This document shows, one piece after another, positions 54,511 to 62,575 of a stretch of DNA of 64,000 bases (the stretch's first letter is position 1; each line of letters opens with the position of its first letter). This DNA comes from Pelomonas sp. Root1217 (GTDB lineage: Bacteria; Pseudomonadota; Gammaproteobacteria; Burkholderiales; Burkholderiaceae_C). Where the stretch lies: the NCBI RefSeq assembly GCF_001425705.1, contig NZ_LMDC01000028.1:174074-238073 (forward strand), in the 5' to 3' direction. The notes under the pieces were generated by a model. The model worked only from the letters and a program-made list of their open reading frames with translations. It was not told the DNA's origin and ran no database searches. A program made the position numbers and the translations under genes.

Positions 54511-55426
54511 GTTGTTCGGTCGGTGCTTGCAGCAGGGTCTTGAAATAGTAGCCAAGCATGCCATTGACGCGAGCGCGGCCGGCGTCATCCGGCCAACGGT
54601 CCACGCGTGAACGCCAGACGGCGGCGCAGGCTCCGGGATGCAGGCCTTGGTCGGCGCAGTCGAGCAAGGCCTCGAAACCGCCGCGCCAGCGCTTGAAGTC
54701 ATCGCGACTCATCACCGGGCCATGACCAGGGACAAGGCGCTGGAAAGGCTGGGCGGAGATGCGCGCCAGCGCCTCGCGCCAGGCCGGTGGGCAGGCGGTG
54801 TCCATGAAGGGCACGGGCAGCGTGACGAGATCGCCGGCGGCCAGCGTGCCACTGGCCTTGTCCAGCACCCACAGGTCGCCACCGCTGACGGCCGTCTCGA
54901 CGCCGATCTGCAGCCGTCGGCCCGCGATGGTCTGGAGCGATGCAGCCGGAACCTCATGATCGGGTCGCAGCGCTTCTGCCTGATTCAGCAGGTCCAGATC
55001 CACGCGCATGACCGCCGCCTGTTCAGGCGGCGCTGTGGGAATGGCTTCGACAAGCTGGCGGCGGTAGCGGTCCAGCCAGCCATCGGCCGCCAGCGACTTC
55101 GCGACAGCGGGCGAGGCCCAGAACTTGAGATCAGGCCTTTGCGACTTGAGCCAGGCGTTGCCACCCAGATGATCGAGATGCCAGTGCGTGTTCAGCACCG
55201 CGCGCAACTCACCGCCTGCGGCCGACAACGCGGCTTCGGTGTGGGCGCGGTGACGGCCGCTGTCGATCAGCAGCCAGCCCTGATCGCCCTTCAGCAGCAG
55301 GCTGTTGCCATCAGGCTGGCGACCGGCCTCGAAGCCGCCGGAAACGAAGACGACGCCCGGCGCCAGCGTCTGCTGGGCCTGGGCGCCGGCGCAGAGGAAA
55401 GCGAGCGTGAGAAGAAGGCGACGCAT
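54485..55426 (-). CDS. Exported metallo-beta-lactamase-fold hydrolase
   Basis: 313 residues. Signal peptide MRRLLLTLAFLCAGAQA. MBL-fold zinc motif THWHLDHLGGNAW (HxHxDH), with LLIDSGRHRAHTEAALSA before it, an Asp in TLAAGDLVTLPVPF and the last His in LVPGHGPVMSRDD. Resembles periplasmic SoxH/quinoprotein-relay type MBL proteins rather than true beta-lactamases. ATG 55426 is chosen at the signal peptide; the frame is open to 55756. Located 44 bases after dusA. Confidence 0.85.
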   Translation of the reverse strand: MRRLLLTLAFLCAGAQAQQTLAPGVVFVSGGFEAGRQPDGNSLLLKGDQGWLLIDSGRHRAHTEAALSAAGGELRAVLNTHWHLDHLGGNAWLKSQRPDLKFWASPAVAKSLAADGWLDRYRRQLVEAIPTAPPEQAAVMRVDLDLLNQAEALRPDHEVPAASLQTIAGRRLQIGVETAVSGGDLWVLDKASGTLAAGDLVTLPVPFMDTACPPAWREALARISAQPFQRLVPGHGPVMSRDDFKRWRGGFEALLDCADQGLHPGACAAVWRSRVDRWPDDAGRARVNGMLGYYFKTLLQAPTEQRERFCRRP

Positions 55427-55470
55427 GCCTCGATGCTCGCGGATGCCGGCGCAACGGCCGGTCGTCATGC

Positions 55471-56463
55471 TCAGGCGGCGACGGCAATGCCCGACAAGCG
55501 CGCCGCGGTGGCACGCTCGGCCACCTCGCGCGGCGGCAGGGTCTTCAGGCGATGGTCGCTCCAGACCTGGCGCCAGCGGCGCGCACCCGGCGTGCCATTC
55601 CACAGCCCCAGCGCATGGCGCATCGCATGCGGCCAGGAGCGGCCGGCGGCATGCAGGCGCTCGAGGTAGTCCAGCCACGCGTCTTCGACCTGCTCGCGCG
55701 ATGCCGCCGGGTCGGGCTGGCCGAAGAAGCGCGAGTCCCACTGGGCCATGCTCCAAGGCTCGTGATAGGCCTCGCGGCCGATCATGACGCCGTCCAGCAC
55801 GGCCAGTTGCCCAGCGATCTGGTCGGGCGTCTTCAGGCCGCCGTTGATGGCGATGGTGAGGTGAGGAAATTCGCGCTTGAGCTGCTCCACGAGTTCGTAG
55901 CGCAGAGGCGGGATCTCGCGGTTTTCCTTGGGGCTCAAGCCCTGCAGCCAGGCATTGCGGGCATGCACGATGAAGACTTCGCAGCCGGCCTCGGCGACCG
56001 TGGCGACGAAGTCGCGCACGAAGTCGTAGCTCTCAATCTTGTCGATGCCGATGCGGTGCTTGACGGTGACCGGCAGCGAGGTCGCGTCGCGCATGGCCTT
56101 GACGCAGTCGGCCACCAACTGCGGCTCCGCCATCAGGCAGGCCCCGAAGGCGCCCTTCTGCACCCGCTCGCTGGGGCAGCCGCAGTTCAGGTTGACCTCG
56201 TCATAACCCCAGCGCTCCGCGAGCTTGGCGCAGGCAGCCAGGTCGGCGGGTTCGCTGCCCCCCAGCTGCAGCGCCACCGGATGCTCGCTGTCGTTGAAGT
56301 CGAGATGGCGAGGCTGGTCGCCATGCAGCAAGGCGCCAGTCGTCACCATCTCGGTGTAGAGCAGCGCACGGCGGGTGATGAGCCGATGGAAATGGCGGCA
56401 GTGGCGGTCGGTCCAGTCCATCATCGGCGCGACGGACAGGCGCCAGGGAGAAAAAGCAGTCAC
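55471..56463 (-). CDS. dusA: tRNA-dihydrouridine(20/20a) synthase DusA
   Basis: 330 residues from GTG 56463. FMN-dependent reduction of uridines in the tRNA D-loop. Signature SVAPMMDWTDRHCRHFHRLI, LLYTEMVTTGALLHGD, LNLNCGCPSERVQKGAFGACLM with the active-site Cys, PVTVKHRIGID, FIVHARNAWLQGLSPKENRE (DusA-specific) and IAINGGL. A TTG at 56487 could add 8 residues, but GATAAT at 56476-56471 sits between, suggesting that the message starts at the GTG. Confidence 0.95.
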   Translation of the reverse strand: MTAFSPWRLSVAPMMDWTDRHCRHFHRLITRRALLYTEMVTTGALLHGDQPRHLDFNDSEHPVALQLGGSEPADLAACAKLAERWGYDEVNLNCGCPSERVQKGAFGACLMAEPQLVADCVKAMRDATSLPVTVKHRIGIDKIESYDFVRDFVATVAEAGCEVFIVHARNAWLQGLSPKENREIPPLRYELVEQLKREFPHLTIAINGGLKTPDQIAGQLAVLDGVMIGREAYHEPWSMAQWDSRFFGQPDPAASREQVEDAWLDYLERLHAAGRSWPHAMRHALGLWNGTPGARRWRQVWSDHRLKTLPPREVAERATAARLSGIAVAA

Positions 56464-56470
56464 GCCAGCG

Positions 56471-56476
56471 ATTATC
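56471..56476 (-). promoter_or_regulatory. -10-like GATAAT directly before the dusA start codon
   Basis: GATAAT on the minus strand, 7 bases before GTG 56463. A transcript would start at the initiation codon (leaderless). -35 is poor. Confidence 0.35.
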
Positions 56477-56487
56477 CCGGCCCGCAA

Positions 56488-56522
56488 ATGGCAACGCCCG
56501 CGTCGGGCCGACGCGGGCGTTG
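56488..56522 (-). terminator. Terminator behind the PEP-CTERM lectin gene
   Basis: Perfect 13-bp stem CAACGCCCGCGTC / GACGCGGGCGTTG with a 5-base loop (56492-56522), followed on the minus strand by CCATTTG. It lies 22 bases after the lectin stop and separates it from dusA. Confidence 0.75.
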
Positions 56523-56544
56523 AGAAATGCTGGACTGCGAGCGC

Positions 56545-57123
56545 TTAGCGGTTGCGGCGGCGAGATACGCCGACGCCGGCCAGGGCCGCTGCCATCACCA
56601 GCGCAAGGCTGGCGGGCTCGGGCACGGTGCCGGGTGCGCTGAATTCGACCAGATAGCCGTTGACTTGGCCGGCATTGCCCGGGCCGCCATGGTCGTTCCA
56701 GCCCATGACGGCGCCGAAATTGGTCTGCAGGTAGTTCTCGCCACCGCAGCAGTTGTTGGGCTCGCCCGGGTTCCAGTTGGTGTAGGTCAGGGCCTGGCCG
56801 GTTTCGGGGCCGTCACGCCAGGTGAAGGTGCCCTCGTTGCCGGCGTCCGAGGCGCCCAGCCAGGCGAGGATGCCGCCGGCGACGGTGACAGAGGCGAAAC
56901 GGTTTTCACCGGCGCTGGTGATGGTGGCCAGATAGCCGGTCATCCCCATGAAGCTCACGCTCTGGGCGGCCTTGAAGGCATCGTCCCAAGTGACGTTGGC
57001 ATCGAAGAACTCGTAGTAGTGGTCATTGCCGCCGGAGGCGGAGTCCCACAGCACGGGCACTGCGTTGGCAGCCTGGCCGAACAGGCCGCTGGCCAGCAGG
57101 GCGGTCATGAGCACTTTGCGCAT
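56545..57123 (-). CDS. PEP-CTERM anchored C-type lectin-like protein
   Basis: 192 residues. Signal peptide MRKVLMTALLASGLFGQAANA, then one C-type lectin-like domain (about 33-161): YEFFDANVTWDDAFKAA, GYLATITSAGENRF, AWLGASDAGNEGTFTWRDGP, WNPGEPNNCCGGENYLQ with the Ca/sugar motif EPN at 121-123, and WND at 142-144. EPN in animal C-type lectins goes with mannose-type specificity. The C-terminal sorting signal is VPEPASLALVMAAALAGVGV followed by SRRRNR, which an exosortase/archaeosortase-type enzyme would process. No exosortase gene is in the window. ATG 57123 is chosen; the frame is open further upstream but non-homologous. Confidence 0.92.
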   Translation of the reverse strand: MRKVLMTALLASGLFGQAANAVPVLWDSASGGNDHYYEFFDANVTWDDAFKAAQSVSFMGMTGYLATITSAGENRFASVTVAGGILAWLGASDAGNEGTFTWRDGPETGQALTYTNWNPGEPNNCCGGENYLQTNFGAVMGWNDHGGPGNAGQVNGYLVEFSAPGTVPEPASLALVMAAALAGVGVSRRRNR

Positions 57124-57209
57124 CGATGTCTCCGTCAGAACGTGAAAATTTTCGCGAGTGTGTGGAGATACGCCTGCCGGGCCTACCCCCATTCCGGGGG
57201 GCGACAGCT

Positions 57210-58325
57210 TCAGCTCAGGTCCCGCAGCGGGTGCTCGTTCGCAGGCCAGGGACTGACGAAGAAGGCCGCCACCTCCCCCGCGTCCACATCGGCAACCGAA
57301 GCTGGGCTCCAGCGCGGCGCGTGATCCTTGTCGACTGCCAGCGCACGGATGCCTTCGACGGTCTCGCTGCGGGCTGCGCCGCGCAGATGAAAGGCGTGGT
57401 GCACCAGATCGCGCTCCAGGCGCAGGTCGTCGGCCAGGCTGAGCCTGCGGCCGCGGCGCACGAGCTCCAGGGTCACGGCCAGCATCAATGGCGAGCGGGT
57501 CAGCAGCGTCTCGCGGGTCTGGCGCGCCCAATCGTCGTCGGCCGCGGCCAGGGATGCCAGGATGCCGGCCAGCGTCGGCTCGCCAAAATGGCGGTCGATG
57601 CGTTCGGCGGCAGCCTTGGGGTCGGCGGTGGGGGCGAGGTCAGCGCACTCCATGACGGTCGCGACGACGTGCTCGGCACTGGGCTGTGGGCTGGTTCTGA
57701 GCGCTTCGACGAGGCCTGCCCATTGCGCCGCGGGCACATAGACGTCGCCCAGACCCCATTCGATGGCGTCACCGGCCGCGATGGCCTGCCCCGTCAGCGC
57801 CAGCCATTCGCCGACGTGGCCGGGACATTGGGCGAGGAAGTAGCCCCCCCCGACGTCGGGAAACAGTCCGATGCCGGTCTCGGGCATCGCCAGCTTGGAG
57901 CGCTCGGACAGCACGCGCAACTTGGCGCCTTGGCTGATGCCCATGCCGCCGCCCATGACGATGCCATTCATCAGCGCGATATAGGGCTTGGGGTAGTGGT
58001 GGATCAGGTGGTTGAGGCGGTATTCCTCGGTGAAGAAGGCTTCCAGCGCGGGGTCCCCGGCATGTGCGGCCTGGTGGAAGAAGCGAATGTCGCCACCCGC
58101 GCAGAAGGCCGGCGCCTTGCCTTCGCGGCCCGCGCCGAGCACTGCGACTGCCTGGATCTCCGGTCGAGACGCCCAGTGGCGCAGCAGCGCCGTCATGTCG
58201 CGGATCATGGCCAGCGACAGCGCATTCAGCGCTTGCGGGCGGTTCAGCGTGATGAGGCCGAGGCAGCCGTTGACGTCGGCCAGGATATGGCCCTCAGACA
58301 CCAGGGTCGGGATCAGGTCACTCAT
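57210..58325 (-). CDS. Enoyl-CoA hydratase/isomerase family protein, 3-hydroxyisobutyryl-CoA hydrolase-like
   Basis: 371 residues, the length of 3-hydroxyisobutyryl-CoA hydrolases rather than the roughly 260 of simple crotonases. Crotonase motifs: ITLNRPQALNALSLAMI, FCAGGDIRFFHQAA (oxyanion hole), MNGIVMGGGMGIS, AMPETGIGLFPDVGGGYFLA. C-terminal extension with FGEPTLAGILASLAAA and DFHLRGA-like helices. Likely valine catabolism, by family. The ATG overlaps the stop of the EamA transporter gene (ATGA). Confidence 0.88.
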   Translation of the reverse strand: MSDLIPTLVSEGHILADVNGCLGLITLNRPQALNALSLAMIRDMTALLRHWASRPEIQAVAVLGAGREGKAPAFCAGGDIRFFHQAAHAGDPALEAFFTEEYRLNHLIHHYPKPYIALMNGIVMGGGMGISQGAKLRVLSERSKLAMPETGIGLFPDVGGGYFLAQCPGHVGEWLALTGQAIAAGDAIEWGLGDVYVPAAQWAGLVEALRTSPQPSAEHVVATVMECADLAPTADPKAAAERIDRHFGEPTLAGILASLAAADDDWARQTRETLLTRSPLMLAVTLELVRRGRRLSLADDLRLERDLVHHAFHLRGAARSETVEGIRALAVDKDHAPRWSPASVADVDAGEVAAFFVSPWPANEHPLRDLS

Positions 58326-59191
58326 GCGTTATTCAAGGAGGCGGGTTTGACAGTGGGAGGCGCCAGCGCTTCGTTGGCGATCAACGCCGCAAGCACGAGG
58401 CTACCGCCGATCAGGGCCGCGCTGCCTGGGTGTTCGCCCGCAAAAGCCCAGGCCCACAGCACGCCGAGCAGGGTTTCCGCCTGGCCAAGCAACGCCAGTT
58501 CGTGGCCCGGCAGCTCGCGCGCCAGGCGCACGGCCAGCAGGCAAGGCACGGCGAGCTGGAAGACGCCAAGGAAGGCGAGCAGACTCAGATCGTGGGTGCT
58601 GGCCTGCATCGGCCAAGCCAGCGGCAGCGTCGCGGCCATGGACATCAAAGCACCGATCAGGACGGCGGGGAGCATGTCACCGTCCTGCCCTACTTTCTGA
58701 AGCAGGCACCAATTGGACGCGGCGGCCAGTGGCACGCCCAGTGCAACGAAGACGCCCAGCAGCGGCCCGCCCAGTTGGCCGCCGAACATCCAGGCGATGC
58801 CGGCGCCGGCCAGCGCAATCGCCCACCAGGTGCGCGCGGGAATCGGCTGATGTAGAAAGAGCCGCGCAAATATCGCCGTGAACAGTGGCGACAGCGACAT
58901 CGTGACCAGCACATTGGCCACCGTCGTCAGCGACAGCGCCACCATGAAGGCCGTGAACATGACGGCCCAGCACAGGCCCGAGGCCCAGACCGCGCAGCCT
59001 TTCAGGCTGGGCAGCAACGCCCTGCCCCGCATCAAGCCCAGGATCACGACCAGTGCCAGCGCATTGAAGGCGCTGCGCCAGAACGTGATCTCGAAGCCTC
59101 GCGCCGCATCCAGATGCCGCGTGACCACGCCCGCCGAACTCCACATCAGCGTGACCAGCAGCATCAGCAAAACGGCGCTACGGTGGCTCAT
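58322..59191 (-). CDS. EamA/DMT-family transporter
   Basis: 289 residues, ten membrane helices. SAVLLMLLVTLMWSSAGVVTR opens the first EamA repeat, and ELALLGQAETLLGVLWAWAFAGEHP closes the second. Substrate unknown. ATG 59191; the frame is open to 59224. Coupled by ATGA to the hydratase-family gene downstream. Confidence 0.92.
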   Translation of the reverse strand: MSHRSAVLLMLLVTLMWSSAGVVTRHLDAARGFEITFWRSAFNALALVVILGLMRGRALLPSLKGCAVWASGLCWAVMFTAFMVALSLTTVANVLVTMSLSPLFTAIFARLFLHQPIPARTWWAIALAGAGIAWMFGGQLGGPLLGVFVALGVPLAAASNWCLLQKVGQDGDMLPAVLIGALMSMAATLPLAWPMQASTHDLSLLAFLGVFQLAVPCLLAVRLARELPGHELALLGQAETLLGVLWAWAFAGEHPGSAALIGGSLVLAALIANEALAPPTVKPASLNNA

Positions 59192-59200
59192 CAACGAAGA

Positions 59201-59218
59201 GCGCCCCTTTCGGGGCGC
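59201..59218 (-). repeat. GC-rich hairpin in the typA-EamA intergenic region
   Basis: 7-bp stem GCGCCCC / GGGGCGC with loop TTTC, ten bases before the EamA ATG. No clear T-run on the minus strand. Confidence 0.45.
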
Positions 59219-59237
59219 GGTCAATCAACTGGCTAGC

Positions 59238-59256
59238 GCCCCCTCCTGGAGGGGGC
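59238..59256 (-). repeat. Second GC-rich hairpin behind typA
   Basis: 8-bp stem GCCCCCTC / GAGGGGGC with a 3-base loop, 41 bases after the typA stop. Resembles the hairpin behind pnuC at 18152. Could terminate typA transcription, but lacks a T-run. Confidence 0.45.
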
Positions 59257-59296
59257 TGGGGGAGCACAAGGTGCCGCGCCAGCGTGTGTCGCGAGC

Positions 59297-61120
59297 TTAG
59301 GCTCGCGACGCACGCTTCCGCTCGTTCTCGCTGAGGTGGCGTTTGCGAACGCGAACACTCTTGGGCGTGATCTCGACCAACTCGTCGTCGTCGATGAAGT
59401 CCACGCCGTACTCCAGCGTCAGCTCGATGGGCGGCGTGACCTTGATCGCGTCTTCCTTGCCGGAGACACGGAAGTTGGTCAGCTGCTTGGTGCGCGTCGC
59501 ATTGACGACGAGGTCGTTGTCGCGGTTGTGGATGCCGACGATCATGCCTTCGTAGACAGGGTCGTTGGGCTTGACGAACATGCGGCCACGGTCGTCCAGC
59601 TTGCCCAGGGCGTAGGTGAAGATTTCGCCGTCGTCCATGGAGATCAGCACGCCGTTCTTGCGGCCGCCGATGTCGCCCTTGTGGGCTTCGTAGCCGTCGA
59701 AGATCGACGAGATCAGGCCCGAGCCACGCGTCAGGTTCATGAACTCATTGCTGAAGCCGATCAGGCCGCGCGCAGGAATGCGGTACTCCAGGCGCACGCG
59801 GCCATGGCCGTCCGGCTCCATGTTGAGCATTTCGCCCTTGCGCAGGCCCAGCGCCTGCATGACGCCGCCCTGGTGGATTTCTTCCACGTCGGCGGTCACC
59901 AGTTCCATCGGCTCCTGCTTCTCGCCGTCCACTTCCTTGAACATCACGCGCGGCTTGGAGACGGCCAGCTCGTAGCCTTCACGGCGCATGTTCTCCAGCA
60001 GGATGGTCAGGTGCAGTTCACCGCGGCCGCAGACCTCGAAGATGCCGTCTTCATCGGTCTCCTTCACGCGCAGGGCCACGTTGTGCTGCAGTTCCTTCTG
60101 CAGGCGGTCCCAGATCTGGCGGCTGGTGACGAACTTGCCTTCGCGGCCAGCCAGGGGGCTGGTGTTGACGCAGAAGTTCATCGTCAGCGTCGGCTCGTCG
60201 ACCTTCAGCATCGGCAGGGGTGCCGGGTTGGCCGGGTCGGTCACGGTGACGCCGATGCCGATGTCCTCGATGCCGTTGATCAGCACGATCTCGCCGGGGC
60301 CGGCTTCGGTGACCTGCACGCGGTCCAGGCCGTGGAAGGTCAGCACCTGGTTGATGCGGCCGTTGACGCTCTTGCCGTCAGGGCCTTCCATGACGGCGAC
60401 CTGCATGCCGGGCTTGATCGTGCCCTGGCTGATGCGGCCCACGCCGATGCGGCCGACGAAGGTGGAGAAGTCCAGCGCCGAGATTTGCAGCTGCAGGGGT
60501 GCGGCCGGGTCGCCGGTTTGCGCCGGCACATGCTTGAGCACGGTGTCGAACAGGGCCGACATGTCGGGGCCCCACTGCTCGCCCGGCGCGCCTTCGGTCA
60601 GCGAGGTCCAGCCATTGATGCCCGAGGCGTAGACGACCGGGAAGTCGAGCTGCTCGTCGGTGGCGCCGAGCTTGTCGAACAGGTCAAAGGCGGCATTGAT
60701 GACGGCGTCGGGCTTGGCACCCGGCTTGTCGACCTTGTTGACGACCACGATGGGCTTCAAACCCAGGGCCAGCGCCTTCTTCGTGACGAAGCGGGTCTGC
60801 GGCATCGGGCCTTCCTGGGCGTCGATGAGCAGCACGACGCCGTCGACCATGGACAGCGCGCGTTCGACTTCACCGCCGAAGTCCGCGTGTCCGGGCGTGT
60901 CGACGATGTTGATGTGCGTGCCACCCCACGACACGGCGCAGTTCTTGGCCAGGATGGTGATGCCACGCTCGCGCTCGATGGCGTTGCTGTCCATGACGGT
61001 GTCGACGACCTTTTCGTGGTCGGCGAAGGTACCGCTCTGGCGCAGGAGCTGGTCGACCATGGTGGTTTTGCCGTGGTCGACGTGGGCAATGATGGCAATG
61101 TTGCGGATCGGGGTGGTCAT
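59297..61120 (-). CDS. typA: Translational GTPase TypA/BipA
   Basis: 607 residues, full length. Ribosome-binding GTPase involved in 50S assembly and stress adaptation. G1 AHVDHGKTT (residues 12-20), switch region ERERGITILAKN, G3 DTPGHADFGGEVER, G4 NKVDK. EF-G-like domains III and V follow (CGRGELHLTILLENMRREGYEL) and the BipA-specific C-terminal domain (FMNLTRGSGLISSIFDGYE). Ends with basic RVRKRHLSENERKRASRA. Starts 24 bases after truB. Confidence 0.97.
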   Translation of the reverse strand: MTTPIRNIAIIAHVDHGKTTMVDQLLRQSGTFADHEKVVDTVMDSNAIERERGITILAKNCAVSWGGTHINIVDTPGHADFGGEVERALSMVDGVVLLIDAQEGPMPQTRFVTKKALALGLKPIVVVNKVDKPGAKPDAVINAAFDLFDKLGATDEQLDFPVVYASGINGWTSLTEGAPGEQWGPDMSALFDTVLKHVPAQTGDPAAPLQLQISALDFSTFVGRIGVGRISQGTIKPGMQVAVMEGPDGKSVNGRINQVLTFHGLDRVQVTEAGPGEIVLINGIEDIGIGVTVTDPANPAPLPMLKVDEPTLTMNFCVNTSPLAGREGKFVTSRQIWDRLQKELQHNVALRVKETDEDGIFEVCGRGELHLTILLENMRREGYELAVSKPRVMFKEVDGEKQEPMELVTADVEEIHQGGVMQALGLRKGEMLNMEPDGHGRVRLEYRIPARGLIGFSNEFMNLTRGSGLISSIFDGYEAHKGDIGGRKNGVLISMDDGEIFTYALGKLDDRGRMFVKPNDPVYEGMIVGIHNRDNDLVVNATRTKQLTNFRVSGKEDAIKVTPPIELTLEYGVDFIDDDELVEITPKSVRVRKRHLSENERKRASRA

Positions 61121-61144
61121 GGTGATGCTTCGAAAAAAACCGGT

Positions 61145-62101
61145 TCAGGCAGAGATGAGCGCCTGGACCTCCGGCGGGGTCAACAGGCGGTCGGCGATCA
61201 GCTCGCCAGAGGTGATGTGGGCGCTGCCGAGGAAGGCACGCGGTTCGGGGCCGTAGACGCGCACGCGCCCGGTGTCGGCGGCCGTCACGCGGCGGCGCAG
61301 GCCGGACAGGAAGCGGGCAGCTTCGTCGGCAGGCAGGCGCAGCTCGGGGGCTTCGGCCAGCAGGCGGTCCGGTGAAGTCAGCAACGCGGCGCGTTGTTCT
61401 TCGGGAAGGGCTTCGAGGCCGCTGAGCGTGATGCTGCCGTCCAGCGTCAGGCTGCCGGAGCCCGTGCGGCGCAGTGCGGCCAGCGAAGCACCGCAGCCGA
61501 GTGCAGCGCCAATGTCTTCGGCCAGCGTGCGGATGTAGGTGCCTTTGGTGCAGCGGACGTCGAGAGTCACGGTGCCAGCCTGCACGGCGACGATGTCGAT
61601 GGCATGAATCGTCACGCGGCGGCTCTTGCGCTCGATCTCGACACCGGCGCGGGCGTACTCGTAGAGCGCCTTGCCTTCGTGCTTGAGCGCCGAGTACATC
61701 GGCGGCATCTGGTCGATCTCGCCGGTGAAGGCGGCGCAGGCGGCGGCGATCTGCTTGGGTGTGATGTGGTCGGCGTCACGGCGCTCCAGCACCTCGCCTT
61801 CGGCATCACCGGTGGTCGTGCGGACGCCCAGCGCCAACGTGGCGAGATAGCGCTTGTCGGCGTCCAGGCTGACCTGGCTGAACTTGGTCGCGGCGCCAAA
61901 GCACAGCGGCAGCAGGCCGGTGGCCAGCGGGTCCAGCGTGCCGGTATGGCCGGCCTTCTCGGCGCGCAACAGCCACTTGGCCTTCTGCAACGCGTCGTTG
62001 CTCGACAAGCCCAGCGGCTTGTCGAGCAACAACACGCCATGCAGCGGGCGGCGCTGGATGCGTACCCGAGCGGGCCTCGCGGTGACGACGGCCTCAGTCA
62101 T
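61145..62101 (-). CDS. truB: tRNA pseudouridine(55) synthase TruB
   Basis: 318 residues. Makes pseudouridine 55 in the tRNA T-loop. The motif [19 protein letters not shown] carries the catalytic Asp; [39 protein letters not shown] and [16 protein letters not shown] are all conserved. C-terminal PUA-like segment. ATG 62101 overlaps the rbfA 3' end by 8 bases. Confidence 0.97.
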   Translation of the reverse strand: MTEAVVTARPARVRIQRRPLHGVLLLDKPLGLSSNDALQKAKWLLRAEKAGHTGTLDPLATGLLPLCFGAATKFSQVSLDADKRYLATLALGVRTTTGDAEGEVLERRDADHITPKQIAAACAAFTGEIDQMPPMYSALKHEGKALYEYARAGVEIERKSRRVTIHAIDIVAVQAGTVTLDVRCTKGTYIRTLAEDIGAALGCGASLAALRRTGSGSLTLDGSITLSGLEALPEEQRAALLTSPDRLLAEAPELRLPADEAARFLSGLRRRVTAADTGRVRVYGPEPRAFLGSAHITSGELIADRLLTPPEVQALISA

Positions 62102-62474
62102 TCGGCTCCTCGTCTTCCAGCGCACGTGTTGCATTGGCCCTGTTGATCAGCGCACTCATCTCGGCAGCACGCTCGATGGTGCGGTCGAACTGGAAGTGCA
62201 GCGTCGGCACCGTGTGGATCTGCAGGCGTTTGAACAGGCCATTGCGCAGGAAGCCCGCAGCCTCGTTCAGCGCTTCCTGGGTTTCCTTCGGGTCACCGAC
62301 CAGCACCGAGAAGAACACCTTGGCATGGGCGTAGTCCGGCGTCACCTCGATCGCATTGATCGTTGCCATGCCGATGCGCGGATCCTTGAGCTCGCGGATG
62401 AGCTCCGCCAGATCGCGCTGGATCTGGTCGGCGACTCGGAAAGCTCGGTTGGGGATGGCGCGTTTGTGTCTCAT
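62094..62474 (-). CDS. rbfA: 30S ribosome-binding factor RbfA
   Basis: 126 residues. Late 30S maturation factor. Starts [20 protein letters not shown], with [32 protein letters not shown] and [28 protein letters not shown] precedes the ATG at 62474. Part of the infB-rbfA-truB order; a terminator-like hairpin lies between infB and rbfA. Confidence 0.96.
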   Translation of the reverse strand: MRHKRAIPNRAFRVADQIQRDLAELIRELKDPRIGMATINAIEVTPDYAHAKVFFSVLVGDPKETQEALNEAAGFLRNGLFKRLQIHTVPTLHFQFDRTIERAAEMSALINRANATRALEDEEPND

Positions 62475-62527
62475 GGCAGGTTTCCTGATCAGGCTGTTTG
62501 CGCGGTTCACGCGCGGACAGCCAACAA

Positions 62528-62557
62528 AGAACAAACCCCGCCCCGAGGGGCGGGGTT
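62528..62557 (-). terminator. Terminator-like hairpin between infB and rbfA
   Basis: Stem AACCCCGCCC / GGGCGGGGTT with loop CGAG (62534-62557), followed on the minus strand by TGTTCTTTG. It lies 19 bases behind the infB stop and would reduce readthrough into rbfA-truB. Confidence 0.65.
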
Positions 62558-62575
62558 AACCCTCGGGGCTGAAGT

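Noticed and set aside
59336..61375. 679-codon open frame antisense to typA
   Set aside because: TypA is full length with all GTPase motifs on the minus strand; the antisense product is His/Asp/Val-rich with no recognisable domain.
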